This document shows, one piece after another, positions 7,670 through 21,362 of a stretch of 64,000 bases of DNA. The notes beneath the pieces were generated by a model. It was not told the origin of the DNA and made no database searches. It worked only from the letters and a program-made list of their open reading frames with translations. Source of the DNA: Enterococcus mundtii (GTDB taxonomy: Bacteria > Bacillota > Bacilli > Lactobacillales > Enterococcaceae); the NCBI RefSeq assembly GCF_002947535.1, contig NZ_PUAP01000026.1:62001-126000 (forward strand). The letters are read 5' to 3'. The stretch's first letter is position 1, and every line of letters starts with the position of its first letter. The position numbers were made by a program, and so were the translations under genes.

Positions 7670-8971
7670 TTAAGCGATTGTTTGTGGTGTTTTTTCGATT
7701 GGTGTTTCTTCTACGTTTACACGTTCCACATCTGCACCTAATTGTTGCAATTTAATATGGAAATTATAATAGCCACGATCTAAATATTTTAGGTTACGAA
7801 CGCGTGTGATTCCATTTGCTTTCAAACCAGCTAATACGAGCGCTGCTGCTGCTCTTAGATCTGTTGCATAAACTTCGGCACCTTGTAATTCGTGATTACC
7901 ATCCATGATCGCAATATTGCCATCGATTTTTACATGTGCATTCATTCTGCGCATTTCTTCTAGATGTTGGAAACGGTTCTCAAAGACTGTTTCAGTCACA
8001 ACACTTGTACCTTCTGCAACCAACTGGATAGCAGTCATTTGTGCTTGCATATCCGTTGGGAAACCAGGGTGTGGCATTGTTTTTACATCTGTTGGTAAAA
8101 TATGTTTTGGTCCGATGACACGAACGCCACCGTCTTCTTCAGTAATCTTTGCACCCATTTCGATCAATTTAGAGATCAATGGACGATTATGCTCAGAAAT
8201 CGCATCAGCGATCAATAGATTGCCTTCAGTCATTGCTGCTGCTACCATGAAAGTACCAGCTTCAATACGGTCTTGGACGATTGAATGATTGACTGCATGC
8301 AAATGATCAACGCCTTCGATACGCATCGTTTCTGTACCAGCGCCATAAACATTCGCACCCATTTTATTTAAGATATTCGCTAAATCAACGATTTCAGGTT
8401 CACGTGCGACGTTTTCAATGATCGTCGTGCCTTTTGCTTTGACAGCAGCCATCATGATATTTTGTGTCGCACCAACACTTGGAAAATCTAAATAGATCGT
8501 ATTTCCAATCAATTCATCGGCGATTGCTTCGATATAACCATTCTTTTGAATGATTTTTGCACCCAATGCTTGAAACCCTTTTAGATGTAGATCGATCGGA
8601 CGTTTTCCAATCGCGCATCCACCGGGCATTGCAACTTTTGCATGACCATTTCTAGCCAATAATGGTCCCATCACAACGATTGAGGCACGCATTTGGCTTA
8701 CGTATTCATAAGGTGCTTCAATTTCTAATTCTCTCGATGCATCAAGTGTCACACGATTATTCTCTTCGTCAAACGCTACATCTACGTTCAAATGACGGAT
8801 CACTTGATTCATAGTGAACACGTCAGAAAGAATTGGCACATTATCTAAAACGGTCGTTCCTTCTTCAGCCAATAAACTTGCGGCTAAAATCGGCAATACC
8901 GCATTCTTTGCTCCTTCAATCTTTACTGTTCCTTTTAATTGATTGCCACCTTTTACGATGATCTCTTCCAT
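7670..8971 (-). CDS. murA: UDP-N-acetylglucosamine 1-carboxyvinyltransferase MurA
   Basis: A 433-aa enolpyruvyl transferase, the normal length. It catalyses the first committed step of peptidoglycan synthesis, moving enolpyruvate from PEP to UDP-GlcNAc. The N-terminal [20 protein letters not shown] and the catalytic cysteine C119 in [13 protein letters not shown] (the fosfomycin target) are present, as are the [15 protein letters not shown] and [11 protein letters not shown] blocks. The start follows a GGGGGG-type ribosome site. The EpuA-like gene follows on the same transcript. Gram-positives usually carry two murA paralogues; position near the atp operon fits murAA. Confidence 0.97.
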   Translation of the reverse strand: MEEIIVKGGNQLKGTVKIEGAKNAVLPILAASLLAEEGTTVLDNVPILSDVFTMNQVIRHLNVDVAFDEENNRVTLDASRELEIEAPYEYVSQMRASIVVMGPLLARNGHAKVAMPGGCAIGKRPIDLHLKGFQALGAKIIQKNGYIEAIADELIGNTIYLDFPSVGATQNIMMAAVKAKGTTIIENVAREPEIVDLANILNKMGANVYGAGTETMRIEGVDHLHAVNHSIVQDRIEAGTFMVAAAMTEGNLLIADAISEHNRPLISKLIEMGAKITEEDGGVRVIGPKHILPTDVKTMPHPGFPTDMQAQMTAIQLVAEGTSVVTETVFENRFQHLEEMRRMNAHVKIDGNIAIMDGNHELQGAEVYATDLRAAAALVLAGLKANGITRVRNLKYLDRGYYNFHIKLQQLGADVERVNVEETPIEKTPQTIA

Positions 8972-9066
8972 GTTGTTCCCCCCAAAAAAATCCGTTGAGT
9001 ATACATTCGCTCAAAATCTTTTTTATTATATCACTTCTTGTTTTAAAATAGTACCTTTTTTTAAAA

Positions 9067-9300
9067 TTATAGGCTGACGAAAAGATTTCGACATAGCGCA
9101 ATGATCTCTAAGAAAAAACTGCTCGCTGTATACCCTAAAAAAATTGAAAAAAGGACAATTGCCATTCTAATTTGTGTCGTATGCATTGAACGAAAAAAAG
9201 CGTCAACGCGTAAAGAACGCAAAGACCAAAAGGCTAAGTAAATAAATGCCAAATGACTAACGATCCGAATGATTGCATCAATACCATATACTTGCATCAT
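9067..9300 (-). CDS. DUF1146 family membrane protein (YwzB-like)
   Basis: A 77-aa protein with two predicted membrane helices (about residues 10-28 and 45-68) around a central SLRVDAFFRSMHTTQIRMA segment, typical of DUF1146 / YwzB. Such genes commonly sit between the atp operon and murA in Firmicutes, as here. The function is unknown. The start may be ATG 9300 or the next codon, 9297, which has the better distance from AAAGGG. Confidence 0.85.
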   Translation of the reverse strand: MMQVYGIDAIIRIVSHLAFIYLAFWSLRSLRVDAFFRSMHTTQIRMAIVLFSIFLGYTASSFFLEIIALCRNLFVSL

Positions 9301-9539
9301 TACGCCCTTTCTAACAAATGTTTTTGATAACTAACACACTGATGATACCATAAATTTTATAAAAGTAGAAATTATTGGTTGTAAAAATGATAAATCTCTG
9401 TAATTTTCTTGACAAACTCTGAAAAATGGATGAAAAATATCATTTCTTTACACCAAAAAAATAAATTTTATCCTGACATCGAATGAATGCTAACGAAGAG
9501 GTACTTCATTAATGGAAAAAAATCGCAACATTGTAATAT

Positions 9540-9547
9540 GGTATACT
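9540..9547 (+). promoter_or_regulatory. extended -10 promoter of the DUF3781 gene
   Basis: TGGTATACT (TG at 9539-9540, TATACT 9542-9547) is an extended -10 element with no good -35. Transcription from about 9554 puts the upstream ATG at 9512 outside the mRNA and supports a TTG start near 9584. Confidence 0.5.
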
Positions 9548-9583
9548 AAATCTATGACCTTATTCGTTAAAGGATGTGATTTG

Positions 9584-9826
9584 TTGAAGAGTCTCATTTT
9601 AGCTTCACTTGGTTATACGCCCCTTGTTTATTCGAGGATCAATAAAAAATTAGCTATCAATTTGTCCAAAAAAGAGATTGAGACATTTATCTATTCTGCT
9701 ATCTCGGCACCACATGCTACTATTGAGAAAAAAGGGAAAAATTTTTATATTTATAATATAGAAGTTTCTGTACGAATAACCGTTAACTCGACTACCTATC
9801 GTGTTATTACGGTGGATCGTTTATAA
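9584..9826 (+). CDS. DUF3781 family protein
   Basis: A protein of about 80 aa resembling DUF3781: INKKLAINLSKKEIETFIY in the middle and a conserved TVNSTTYRVITVDRL C-terminus. The start is probably TTG 9584 (or 9581), just after AAAGGATG. The in-frame ATG 9512 lies upstream of a clear extended -10 promoter and so is unlikely. The family is small and uncharacterised, usually cytosolic. It is convergent with the atp operon, sharing a terminator. Confidence 0.65.
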   Translation: MKSLILASLGYTPLVYSRINKKLAINLSKKEIETFIYSAISAPHATIEKKGKNFYIYNIEVSVRITVNSTTYRVITVDRL

Positions 9827-9898
9827 AAAAAGAAGGGATTGAGAAACACAGGAGGATGCATCAGCACCCATAAGTGTTTGGCTCAATCTCTTCTTTTT
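9826..9898. terminator. bidirectional terminator (atp operon / DUF3781)
   Basis: AAAAAGAAGGGATTGAG and CTCAATCTCTTCTTTTT pair around an inner AAACAC/GTGTTT stem. It has T-tracts on both strands and lies between the atpC end and the DUF3781 gene. Confidence 0.85.
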
Positions 9899-9945
9899 GG
9901 AGTTGTTCTCCTATTTGATCGTCAATTACTGGTCATTTACAGTAA

Positions 9946-10368
9946 TTACTTATGCTTCGATACATTGATACGGTTCACTGCTCGGTGTAACGCAACAGTT
10001 GCCCGTTTCAGTTCATTCTTATCTTCTTTTTGTTTGGCTTCTTCGATTTGGCGTTCAGCACGTTGTTTTGCACGTTCTGCCCGAGTGACGTCGATATCTC
10101 GTTCACGTTCCGCACTATCTGCGACGATTGAAACTAAGTTATCGCGAACTTCCATGATGCCGCCGTTCACAGCGATCCAGTCAACGTGTGTATCTGAATC
10201 TGTCCGCTTCACACGAACTTCATCGATTGTTAAAGGCACGATGATGGGCGCATGTTGCGGTAAAATACCTAGTTCGCCGGCAGTAGTTCGTGCAACAACG
10301 ATTGCCGCATGGTGATCATAAACTAAACCATCGGGAGTAACCACATTAACAGTTAAATATTGATCCAT
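9946..10368 (-). CDS. atpC: F-type ATP synthase epsilon subunit
   Basis: A 140-aa central-stalk subunit of F1. The N-terminal beta-sandwich ([36 protein letters not shown]) is followed by a charged two-helix C-terminus (about residues 88-138, rich in [12 protein letters not shown]), the part that can inhibit hydrolysis in related enzymes. It is the last gene of the atp operon, 13 bp after atpD and just before the terminator. Confidence 0.97.
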   Translation of the reverse strand: MDQYLTVNVVTPDGLVYDHHAAIVVARTTAGELGILPQHAPIIVPLTIDEVRVKRTDSDTHVDWIAVNGGIMEVRDNLVSIVADSAERERDIDVTRAERAKQRAERQIEEAKQKEDKNELKRATVALHRAVNRINVSKHK

Positions 10369-10381
10369 GGGGCACCCCTTT

Positions 10382-12713
<2,332 letters not shown>

Positions 12714-12726
12714 TCATCTCACCTCA

Positions 12727-14292
<1,566 letters not shown>

Positions 14293-14305
14293 CTACCTCT
14301 TTGTA

Positions 14306-14848
14306 CTATCTATTTAATTGATTACGCAATTTTTCCAACTGCGTCCGAATGCTTCCGTCAATCACTTGATGATCTGCTTCTACAATTGCTCCACCAATGA
14401 TCGTAGAATCAACTTGTTGTTTCAATTCGACCGTTTGGTAGTTCATTGTTTTAGCGACATTTTCTTCAAGTCTAGTCAATTGTTCCGCTGAAAGTGGGAC
14501 TGCTGTAGTCACACTTCCTAGTAACAAACCATTGTTTTCATTGTAACGATGTTCATACTCGTCGATCATCAAAGGTAGATCGTTCATCCGATTGTACATG
14601 AACACAACTTCTAAAAAGTTTTTCACGATTCCTTGATAACCACTGACTAATTTGTCCATGATCAATCGCTTTTCATGCGGTTCCAACCGAACATCACTAA
14701 GGATATTCCCTAATTCAGGAACATCAGTATAGATTTTACGTAGACTAAGAAGTTCTTGGTAAATTTCTTCCGTATTATTTGAATCGATCGCCAGTTCAAA
14801 TAATGCTTTTCCGTAACGTCTACCTACGGTATATTTATCTAGTTTCAT
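14306..14848 (-). CDS. atpH: F-type ATP synthase delta subunit
   Basis: A 180-aa peripheral-stalk protein joining the b dimer to the top of F1. The N-terminal six-helix domain (YTVGRRYGKALFELA) and the C-terminal family signature VDSTIIGGAIVEADHQVIDGS are both visible. Its start overlaps the end of atpF by 14 bp, suggesting translational coupling. Confidence 0.97.
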   Translation of the reverse strand: MKLDKYTVGRRYGKALFELAIDSNNTEEIYQELLSLRKIYTDVPELGNILSDVRLEPHEKRLIMDKLVSGYQGIVKNFLEVVFMYNRMNDLPLMIDEYEHRYNENNGLLLGSVTTAVPLSAEQLTRLEENVAKTMNYQTVELKQQVDSTIIGGAIVEADHQVIDGSIRTQLEKLRNQLNR

Positions 14849-15359
14849 TTGACGAACCTAGACCTTCGATATATTGATTGATTAAAGATTCGTGCATTTC
14901 TGGAGATAATTCTTTGTTCAAGATTTTTTCCGCGATTTGAAGAGAAAGTTCAGCTACATCGTCTTTGACTGAGTTCAATGCAGTATCACGTTCCATCGTG
15001 ATATCCGCTTGCGCTTTATTTTTTAGACGAGCAACTTCTTCTTGCGTCTCCTTCAAAATATTTTGGCGGCTTAATTCTCCACTTTCTTTCGCATGTTTGA
15101 TGATATCCGCAGCATCAGAGCGAGAAGCCAACAATTGTTGTTCACGTTCTTGTTCTAATTTTGCTGATTTGATGCGAGATTGTTCTGCAGAATCTAAATC
15201 ATTGGCGATCTTATCTTCACGTTTTTTCAAAATATCGCTGATCGGTCCCCACGCAAAGTGTTTTAATAGGACCATTAATATCAAAAATGAGCCGCTGACA
15301 ACGATGATATTACCTAACATCGGATTGCCAACTTCTGCAATTGCCAATTGATTCAGCAT
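14835..15359 (-). CDS. atpF: F-type ATP synthase b subunit
   Basis: A 174-aa stator subunit with one N-terminal membrane helix (about residues 16-36, NIIVVSGSFLILMVLL) and a long charged coiled coil (KKREDKIANDLDSAEQSRIK onward). It is 100 bp after atpE and overlaps atpH. Normal length for Firmicutes. Confidence 0.97.
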   Translation of the reverse strand: MLNQLAIAEVGNPMLGNIIVVSGSFLILMVLLKHFAWGPISDILKKREDKIANDLDSAEQSRIKSAKLEQEREQQLLASRSDAADIIKHAKESGELSRQNILKETQEEVARLKNKAQADITMERDTALNSVKDDVAELSLQIAEKILNKELSPEMHESLINQYIEGLGSSNETR

Positions 15360-15459
15360 AGGTTAGCCTTCCTTTCTCTGAGAATCCAGTTTTCTTAGGT
15401 CGCGTATCTAATAAATAGTTGATAGTTTTTTTGACTATCGCGCAACCTGAGCATTTTTA

Positions 15460-15678
<219 letters not shown>

Positions 15679-15724
15679 TTACTTCCTCCTAAAATAGTTT
15701 AAATAGTGATTAAATATAGTTGTT

Positions 15725-16444
15725 TTACTCTTCTACTTCGATTTTGTGACTCATATATACCATTGATAAAGTGACAAAGACAAATGCTTGGATGCTTCCG
15801 ATAAATAGTGAGAACGCGATCCAAACCATCTCTAACGGAATTGCTAAAGGCAATGAGAACCAGCCTAAGCTTGTCATCATTTTTGCGATCAAAGTTAGCA
15901 ATACTTCTCCCGCATAAATATTCCCATAAAGACGTAAAGCAAGTGTTAACAAGTTTGTGAACTCTTCGATCACCTTCATTGGAAACATAAAACTATAAGG
16001 TTTTAGGAACGAGTTGACAAAGTAACCTTTGAAACCGAGCTTCTTCACCCCGAATAGATGAGTAAGTGTGATCATAATAAATGCCAATGTTAAAGTTACA
16101 AACGGGTCTGCTGTCGGACTTTTCCAAAGTGTCGTTTCGCTAGGTAAGACGATTTTTGTTACTAAACCGATATTGTTCGCAACAAAAACGAAGAGAAACA
16201 AGGTAAATGCCAATAAATGAAAATTATTCAATTCTTTTCTAGGCACATTATCTGTAACGATCCCTCGTGTAAAATCAATGACCCATTCAAGTGCATTTTG
16301 CTTTCCAGTTGGCTTCATCTTTAAATTTCTTGTAAAGAAGTAAACTAAAAAGAAAACGATCAAACAAGTTAACAACACCATCAAACAAACAGTCCCATCA
16401 AACCAAACCGGTCCAATGTGGAACGTTAGCGAGCGTTCATCCAA
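15725..16444 (-). CDS. atpB: F-type ATP synthase a subunit
   Basis: A 239-aa membrane stator with five to six helices. The essential arginine is R171 in LTLALRLYGNIYAGE, and the C-terminal helices include QAFVFVTLSMVYM. It is the first gene of the operon; no atpI precedes it, matching what is known for the E. hirae F-ATPase operon. A strong promoter lies about 90 bp upstream. Confidence 0.97.
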   Translation of the reverse strand: MDERSLTFHIGPVWFDGTVCLMVLLTCLIVFFLVYFFTRNLKMKPTGKQNALEWVIDFTRGIVTDNVPRKELNNFHLLAFTLFLFVFVANNIGLVTKIVLPSETTLWKSPTADPFVTLTLAFIMITLTHLFGVKKLGFKGYFVNSFLKPYSFMFPMKVIEEFTNLLTLALRLYGNIYAGEVLLTLIAKMMTSLGWFSLPLAIPLEMVWIAFSLFIGSIQAFVFVTLSMVYMSHKIEVEE

Positions 16445-16532
16445 TCCATTTCACCTCTTTTCCCCGAATTTCACATAAAATCAATTTCATGTGTGTATCT
16501 GGTTTTTCTTTATCGGTTTCTAACCAAACGGT

Positions 16533-16561
16533 ATCATACCACCACGAAATAGAAATTTCAA
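16533..16561 (-). promoter_or_regulatory. promoter of the atp operon
   Basis: On the minus strand TTGAAA (16561-16556), a 17-bp spacer and TATGAT (16538-16533), with TG one base before the -10. It lies about 90 bp before atpB. The remaining sequence between 16562 and 16745 shows no gene, only AT-rich DNA. Confidence 0.8.
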
Positions 16562-16745
16562 AGTATTTTCATGAAAATTAGACACTTTTTTATTTCAGTC
16601 TAAAAATCAACAAAAATATGGATAGTATGATGCCATAAAACTCAGAAAAAACCTGTGATAATCATGTTTCATCAGATTAAATGCTAACAAATTTTATCAT
16701 TAAGTAAATCTAAAAGCACCGAATATGCGAAAAAGGATAATGAAA

Positions 16746-17210
16746 TTATCTAGAGAAATTTTTTAATGTACGATCAATTTGTCGATCCACATCTTTTCGC
16801 TTCAAATCTTCTCGCTTATCATACGATTTTTTCCCTTTAGCCAATCCGATCAAGACCTTCGCATAGCCGTCTCGGATATAGACTTTCAAAGGAACAATCG
16901 TGATTCCGGTATTTTTTGTTTCATTCAATAAACGCGCAATTTGCTTTTTATGCAATAACAATTTTCTAGTTCTTAGTGGATCATGATTAAAGATATTCCC
17001 TTGTTCATAAGGGCTGACATGGACATTATGCAAAAAAGCTTCGCCGTTTCTCACACGAACAAATCCATCTTTTAAGTTGATACGACTATTGCGAATAGAT
17101 TTGATCTCTGTACCTTGTAAAACCATTCCTGCTTCCATTGTGTCGATGATCGAATAATCATGGCGAGCTTTTTTATTTTGCGCAATCAGTTTTCCCTCGC
17201 CTTTTGGCAT
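16746..17210 (-). CDS. smpB: SsrA-binding protein SmpB
   Basis: A 154-aa partner of tmRNA in trans-translation. It starts [19 protein letters not shown] at ATG 17210, with GGGGGAATG upstream. The family core [22 protein letters not shown] (about 31-52) and the basic C-terminal tail [20 protein letters not shown] that enters the decoding site are both present. It follows rnr by 33 bp. tmRNA itself (ssrA) is not seen in the window. Confidence 0.98.
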   Translation of the reverse strand: MPKGEGKLIAQNKKARHDYSIIDTMEAGMVLQGTEIKSIRNSRINLKDGFVRVRNGEAFLHNVHVSPYEQGNIFNHDPLRTRKLLLHKKQIARLLNETKNTGITIVPLKVYIRDGYAKVLIGLAKGKKSYDKREDLKRKDVDRQIDRTLKNFSR

Positions 17211-17243
17211 TGGACATTCCCCCAATTCAGTTTCATTTTTTAT

Positions 17244-19607
17244 TTATTTTTTCTTTTTCTTCTTGGTGACGCCTTTGTAAAAAGGTTTTTTCCCTTTTTT
17301 CCCTTTTTCTTTTTTTGGACCATATTTGCTATCGGCTTTTTTCGGACGTTTTTGCTTGTCCGTTTGCCGGCCATTTGAATGTTTTGAAGAGCCTCTATTG
17401 GCTTCTTTTCTTCTGCCCTTTGGCGCTTCCAGCGGCGCCAACTCCTCTGCGGAGACTAATTCAAAATCAACTGCTCGTTCAGTAGGATCGGCTTTGACTA
17501 CTTTCACTCGTACTTTTTGCCCGATTTTGAAAGTTAATCCTGTTCGTTCACCAACAAGGGCTAGATGGTTTTCAATGTAATGGAAGTAATCTTGTTTCAA
17601 TTCATTGATATGGATCAAACCTTCTACTGTATTTGGAAGTTCGATGAATAACCCGAATTTCACCACAGAGCTGATGATCCCATCAAATTCTTCTCCTACT
17701 TTATCCATCATAAACTCGGCTTTCTTCATTGAGTCCACTTCACGTTCTGTTTCAACTGCCCGTCGCTCCATTTTCGAGCTATGATCGGCAATATCAGGCA
17801 GTGCATTTTCCCAATGTGTTTGATTGCTTTCACTTGGATCTTGACCATATGACCGAATCAAGCGATGCACGATCAAATCTGGGTAACGACGGATCGGCGA
17901 TGTAAAGTGTGTATAATATTCTGCTGCTAAGCCATAATGTCCAAAGTTGTCTTCAGAATAACGGGCTTGCTGCATACTTCTCAACAACATGGTATTGATC
18001 ACTGCTGACTCAGGTTTTTCTTCAACGTCTTCGATCACTTTTTGTAAGTCCTTAGGTGTGATCGTGCCCTTCGTTCCTTTGACTAAAATCCCTAAAGCAG
18101 AGGCAAAATCAAAGAATCGTTGCATTTTCTCTTCTTTTGGTTGCTCATGGATACGATAAATAAAAGGGAAATTCGCACGTGAATAGTGTTCTGCCACCGT
18201 TTCATTGGCTGCCAACATAAAGGATTCGATCAACCGTTCTCCTACACCACGACTTCGCAAGAGGATATCTTGCGGGTGACCTTCTGGATCAACCAAGATC
18301 TTGGCTTCACGATCTTCGAAAGAGATTGCCCCACGACGAATACGCATCGTCTCTAAAATCTCGTGCAACTCACCCATTGCTTGGAACATAGGAACCAATG
18401 ATTCATAGCGAGCCATGGTTTCTTCATCTTGCTCTTCTAAGATCTGATTGACTGCTGTATAAGTCATTCGCTCGGTTGTTTGGATCACACTTGGAAAAAT
18501 CTCATGAGAAATGATTTTCCCTGTTGGGTCGATCTCCATTTCACAACTCATCGTTAACCGAGGAACTTTAGGATTCAACGAACAAATCCCATTTGATAAA
18601 CGTTGCGGGATCATTGGAATCACACGATCAGTCAAATACACACTCGTTCCACGCTCATAGGCTTCACGATCTAATTGACTGCCTTCTGTCACATAGTATG
18701 AGACATCGGCAATGTGGACGCCTAAAAAGTAATTTCCATTATCTAACTTTCTAACTGTGACCGCATCATCTAAATCTTTAGCATCTTCGCCGTCGATCGT
18801 CACAATCAATTGGTCACGCAGATCTCTGCGGCCAATCAAATCTTTGTCACTGATACTATCCGGTACGGCATCTGCTTCGCTTAATACATCATCCGGAAAC
18901 TTGGTCGGTATCCCATTGGCTACGACAATCGATAAAATATCCATGCCAGGGTCATTTTTGTGTCCAATGACTTGTTTGATGATTCCCTCTAAACTCGTTG
19001 CATAGCTTTTTTCAGGATAATGGGTCAATTCGATCAAGACGATACTGCCATCGACTGGACGAACGCCTTCTGCTGCGGCATACACTTTGAACTGATTCAT
19101 TTTTTTATCTTTTGGAATAACTACTCCATAAAGATCCGTTTCTGCCATTTCATCTTCCGTATAGGCGATGAACTCTCCTGCGATTTGCGTGGTTGCTCGT
19201 TGACGAATCTCAACGACCTTTCCTTCAGCTCCCCGATCCGTAAAGGCATCCGCCGTCTTAACGATATCGATTGCGACAGTATCCCCGTCCATCGCATAAC
19301 CAGTTGCTTCTTTCGGGATATACACATCATCTTCTTCGGGATCGATCGTAACAAACCCAAATCCTCGCTCATTTGCGCGGAACGTTCCTTCGATCAAAAT
19401 GGGTTGGAGTGGCAGTTTGATTTTACCTTTTTTGGTAAAGACAATACTTTGTTCTCTTTCCATCTGTGCAATGGTTTGCACTAGTAATTTAAAATCTTCG
19501 CTTTTTTGAAAGCCAAGACCTTCAGCGATTTCTTCCATCGAAAAACTTTTCTTGCGACTGCTTTCAATAAAGAAAATGATTTTTTCTTTTAATGTTTCTT
19601 TTGTCAT
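17244..19607 (-). CDS. rnr: ribonuclease R
   Basis: A 787-aa 3'-5' exoribonuclease that degrades structured RNA and works with SmpB/tmRNA. It has an N-terminal winged helix (about 1-65), cold-shock domains (about 70-230), the RNB catalytic domain with DGEDAKDLDDAV (acidic metal ligands, about residue 275), an S1 domain (GEEFDGIISSVVKFGLFIEL), and a very lysine-rich tail of about 65 residues ending in a run of lysines. It is 2 bp after the esterase gene in the conserved secG-est-rnr-smpB order. Confidence 0.97.
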   Translation of the reverse strand: MTKETLKEKIIFFIESSRKKSFSMEEIAEGLGFQKSEDFKLLVQTIAQMEREQSIVFTKKGKIKLPLQPILIEGTFRANERGFGFVTIDPEEDDVYIPKEATGYAMDGDTVAIDIVKTADAFTDRGAEGKVVEIRQRATTQIAGEFIAYTEDEMAETDLYGVVIPKDKKMNQFKVYAAAEGVRPVDGSIVLIELTHYPEKSYATSLEGIIKQVIGHKNDPGMDILSIVVANGIPTKFPDDVLSEADAVPDSISDKDLIGRRDLRDQLIVTIDGEDAKDLDDAVTVRKLDNGNYFLGVHIADVSYYVTEGSQLDREAYERGTSVYLTDRVIPMIPQRLSNGICSLNPKVPRLTMSCEMEIDPTGKIISHEIFPSVIQTTERMTYTAVNQILEEQDEETMARYESLVPMFQAMGELHEILETMRIRRGAISFEDREAKILVDPEGHPQDILLRSRGVGERLIESFMLAANETVAEHYSRANFPFIYRIHEQPKEEKMQRFFDFASALGILVKGTKGTITPKDLQKVIEDVEEKPESAVINTMLLRSMQQARYSEDNFGHYGLAAEYYTHFTSPIRRYPDLIVHRLIRSYGQDPSESNQTHWENALPDIADHSSKMERRAVETEREVDSMKKAEFMMDKVGEEFDGIISSVVKFGLFIELPNTVEGLIHINELKQDYFHYIENHLALVGERTGLTFKIGQKVRVKVVKADPTERAVDFELVSAEELAPLEAPKGRRKEANRGSSKHSNGRQTDKQKRPKKADSKYGPKKEKGKKGKKPFYKGVTKKKKKK

Positions 19608-19609
19608 TT

Positions 19610-20356
19610 TTATTCCTCATTCCAAGGTAAGTTCTCTAGAAAATCCAACACATCTTTTTCAAATGCTTTTCTTGCCATTCCTACTGTGATCACATGCTTA
19701 CTTTCCGGATACCAGTGTAAGGAAATATCAGTATGTGCAAGTTTTTTGGCTGTATCGTAGACACCATAAGGATCGATCATTTCATCTTGACCCGCTTGAG
19801 CCATGAATACTGGTTTTTGGATATCTGATAACTTACTTTCTGTTATTGCTGCTTGTTCTTGAATATTTGTCAATTGTTGCTGTATTCGTGGGCGGAAGCT
19901 TTCAACCTTTTGTTCGATCATCGACTCCGATTCATCGGCAATTTTCAAGACATGACGCACATAATTCTCAAAATTCTCCGGCACATGATTTTCTACTGGA
20001 GAAATTGGCGAACAAAAAAATCCGCCTCCTATCATTGGAAATTCTGATAATGCTCGAACCGCAAAAATCCCGCCCATTGATAATCCTAATACGGCGATGT
20101 CAGAAAATCCCTCATCGTAGAGAAACTGGATCGCTTGTTTCGTGTCTTGCCACCACGTCTCAGCGTCCTGTTCTAAGATCTCATTTGGCGCAAGTGTGCC
20201 ATGACCTGTAAACATTGGGGCATAGACCGAATAGTCTGATTTCTCTAAAAAACGGGCTAACATCCGTACATCATTTGGACTACCTGAATACGCATGCAGT
20301 AAGAGGATTGCACGCTTCCCATGTTTTTCATAAATAGGTTGTGGTAGACTTTTCAT
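19610..20356 (-). CDS. est: carboxylesterase / alpha-beta hydrolase (YvaK-type)
   Basis: A 248-aa alpha/beta hydrolase with nucleophile elbow GLSMGG (Ser near residue 92), an oxyanion-region HAYSGSPNDVRML near residue 20, acid QDEMIDPYG and catalytic His in SKHVITVG. It matches the monoacylglycerol-lipase-like esterase Est30/YvaK that sits before rnr in Bacillales and Lactobacillales. ATG 20356 is chosen since GAGGTG overlaps the upstream in-frame GTG. Confidence 0.92.
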   Translation of the reverse strand: MKSLPQPIYEKHGKRAILLLHAYSGSPNDVRMLARFLEKSDYSVYAPMFTGHGTLAPNEILEQDAETWWQDTKQAIQFLYDEGFSDIAVLGLSMGGIFAVRALSEFPMIGGGFFCSPISPVENHVPENFENYVRHVLKIADESESMIEQKVESFRPRIQQQLTNIQEQAAITESKLSDIQKPVFMAQAGQDEMIDPYGVYDTAKKLAHTDISLHWYPESKHVITVGMARKAFEKDVLDFLENLPWNEE

Positions 20357-20432
20357 TTTATTCACCTCATTAGCCTTATTTTACCATAGTTAGCAAATAC
20401 CTTCTTATATAACGGTTCTTTTTCTATTCAAC

Positions 20433-20477
20433 AAAAAAGGTCTGGGAGCATTTCGTTTCCCAGACCTTCTATTTTTT
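20433..20477. terminator. terminator after secG
   Basis: AGGTCTGGGA..TCCCAGACCT with AAAAAA and TTTTTTT flanks. It sits between secG and the esterase gene, so it may limit read-through from secG into est-rnr-smpB. Confidence 0.8.
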
Positions 20478-20558
20478 TGAAAAATCGATGAACCACCCGT
20501 GTATCCTCTAAATCTGAACGAAGCAATGGATCACTTCCGATCCTTGGTTTCGAACGAC

Positions 20559-20795
20559 TTATTTAGAAGATAAAAATGCAAGTACGAATAACAGAATCAT
20601 CCATACAGCGCCCATAACAGCTGTCGAGCGTTGCATTACTGCTTCAAATCCACGTGCTTTTTGCTTTCCGAATAATTGATCTGCGCCACCTGTAAATGCA
20701 CTTGCTGCACTATTTTGTTTGCTTGGTTGCATCATGATCGCGATGACCATCATAATCGAGATGACAATGACGATCCCTAAAATAATATTATACAT
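20559..20795 (-). CDS. secG: preprotein translocase subunit SecG
   Basis: A 78-aa protein with two membrane helices (about 3-22 and 55-75) and the SecG loop MMQPSKQNSAASAFTGGADQ. It assists the SecYEG channel. ATG 20795 follows AAAGGAGG; the longer reading frame upstream has no family similarity. First gene of the conserved secG-est-rnr-smpB cluster, though a terminator lies after it. Confidence 0.95.
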   Translation of the reverse strand: MYNIILGIVIVISIMMVIAIMMQPSKQNSAASAFTGGADQLFGKQKARGFEAVMQRSTAVMGAVWMILLFVLAFLSSK

Positions 20796-20996
20796 CAAAC
20801 AGCCTCCTTTCTCAAAATATCGTCCTTCTAACTTTATCACATAACACGTCTTGTGACAACAGTGTTTCATAAGATGGCCGATGTTTTAAAGAACATTTCT
20901 AGGCTTTTTTACTTCGATTTTTTCTACACGTTCTGTGACAAACGATATCCCGCTATCTTCATCTGAAATCAATGCTTTTCTCGTAACCTTTGTCGC

Positions 20997-21275
20997 TTAT
21001 TTACGCCAAACATCCTGATATTCTGCTTTTCTCTCAAACTCCGCTTTTGCATAAGGACATAACGGAATCACTTTCTTGCCAGTACGTCTGGCTACTTCCA
21101 CTCCTGTAGCAACCAGTTTTTCTGCTAATTTCTGTCCGCGAAACGCAGGATCAACAAATGTATGGTCAATGATCATAATATCAGGACCAGCATCAGACCA
21201 AGTCATTTCTCCTATTTCGTTTTGTTCATCGTCCAATAACACTAAGCGATTCTTTTCTTCTTTGATTTCCATCAT
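20997..21275 (-). CDS. GNAT-family acetyltransferase (YjdJ-like)
   Basis: A 92-aa single-domain acetyltransferase of the short Gcn5-related group: DHTFVDPAFRGQKLAEKLV near the middle and the family end KVIPLCPYAKAEFERKAEY. It acts on an unknown amine with acetyl-CoA. It is alone between secG and a hydrolase gene on the same strand. Confidence 0.88.
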   Translation of the reverse strand: MMEIKEEKNRLVLLDDEQNEIGEMTWSDAGPDIMIIDHTFVDPAFRGQKLAEKLVATGVEVARRTGKKVIPLCPYAKAEFERKAEYQDVWRK

Positions 21276-21362
21276 TTCACTCTCCCAACCCTAAAATAAC
21301 GAACATTTTCTTTATTCAATTTGATTTTACCAGTCCTATTTTTTTCAGACAATCATTTGTAC

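Noticed and set aside
17160-17378. A phenylalanine-rich plus-strand frame over the end of rnr
   Set aside because: It is the antisense of the lysine-rich RNase R tail.
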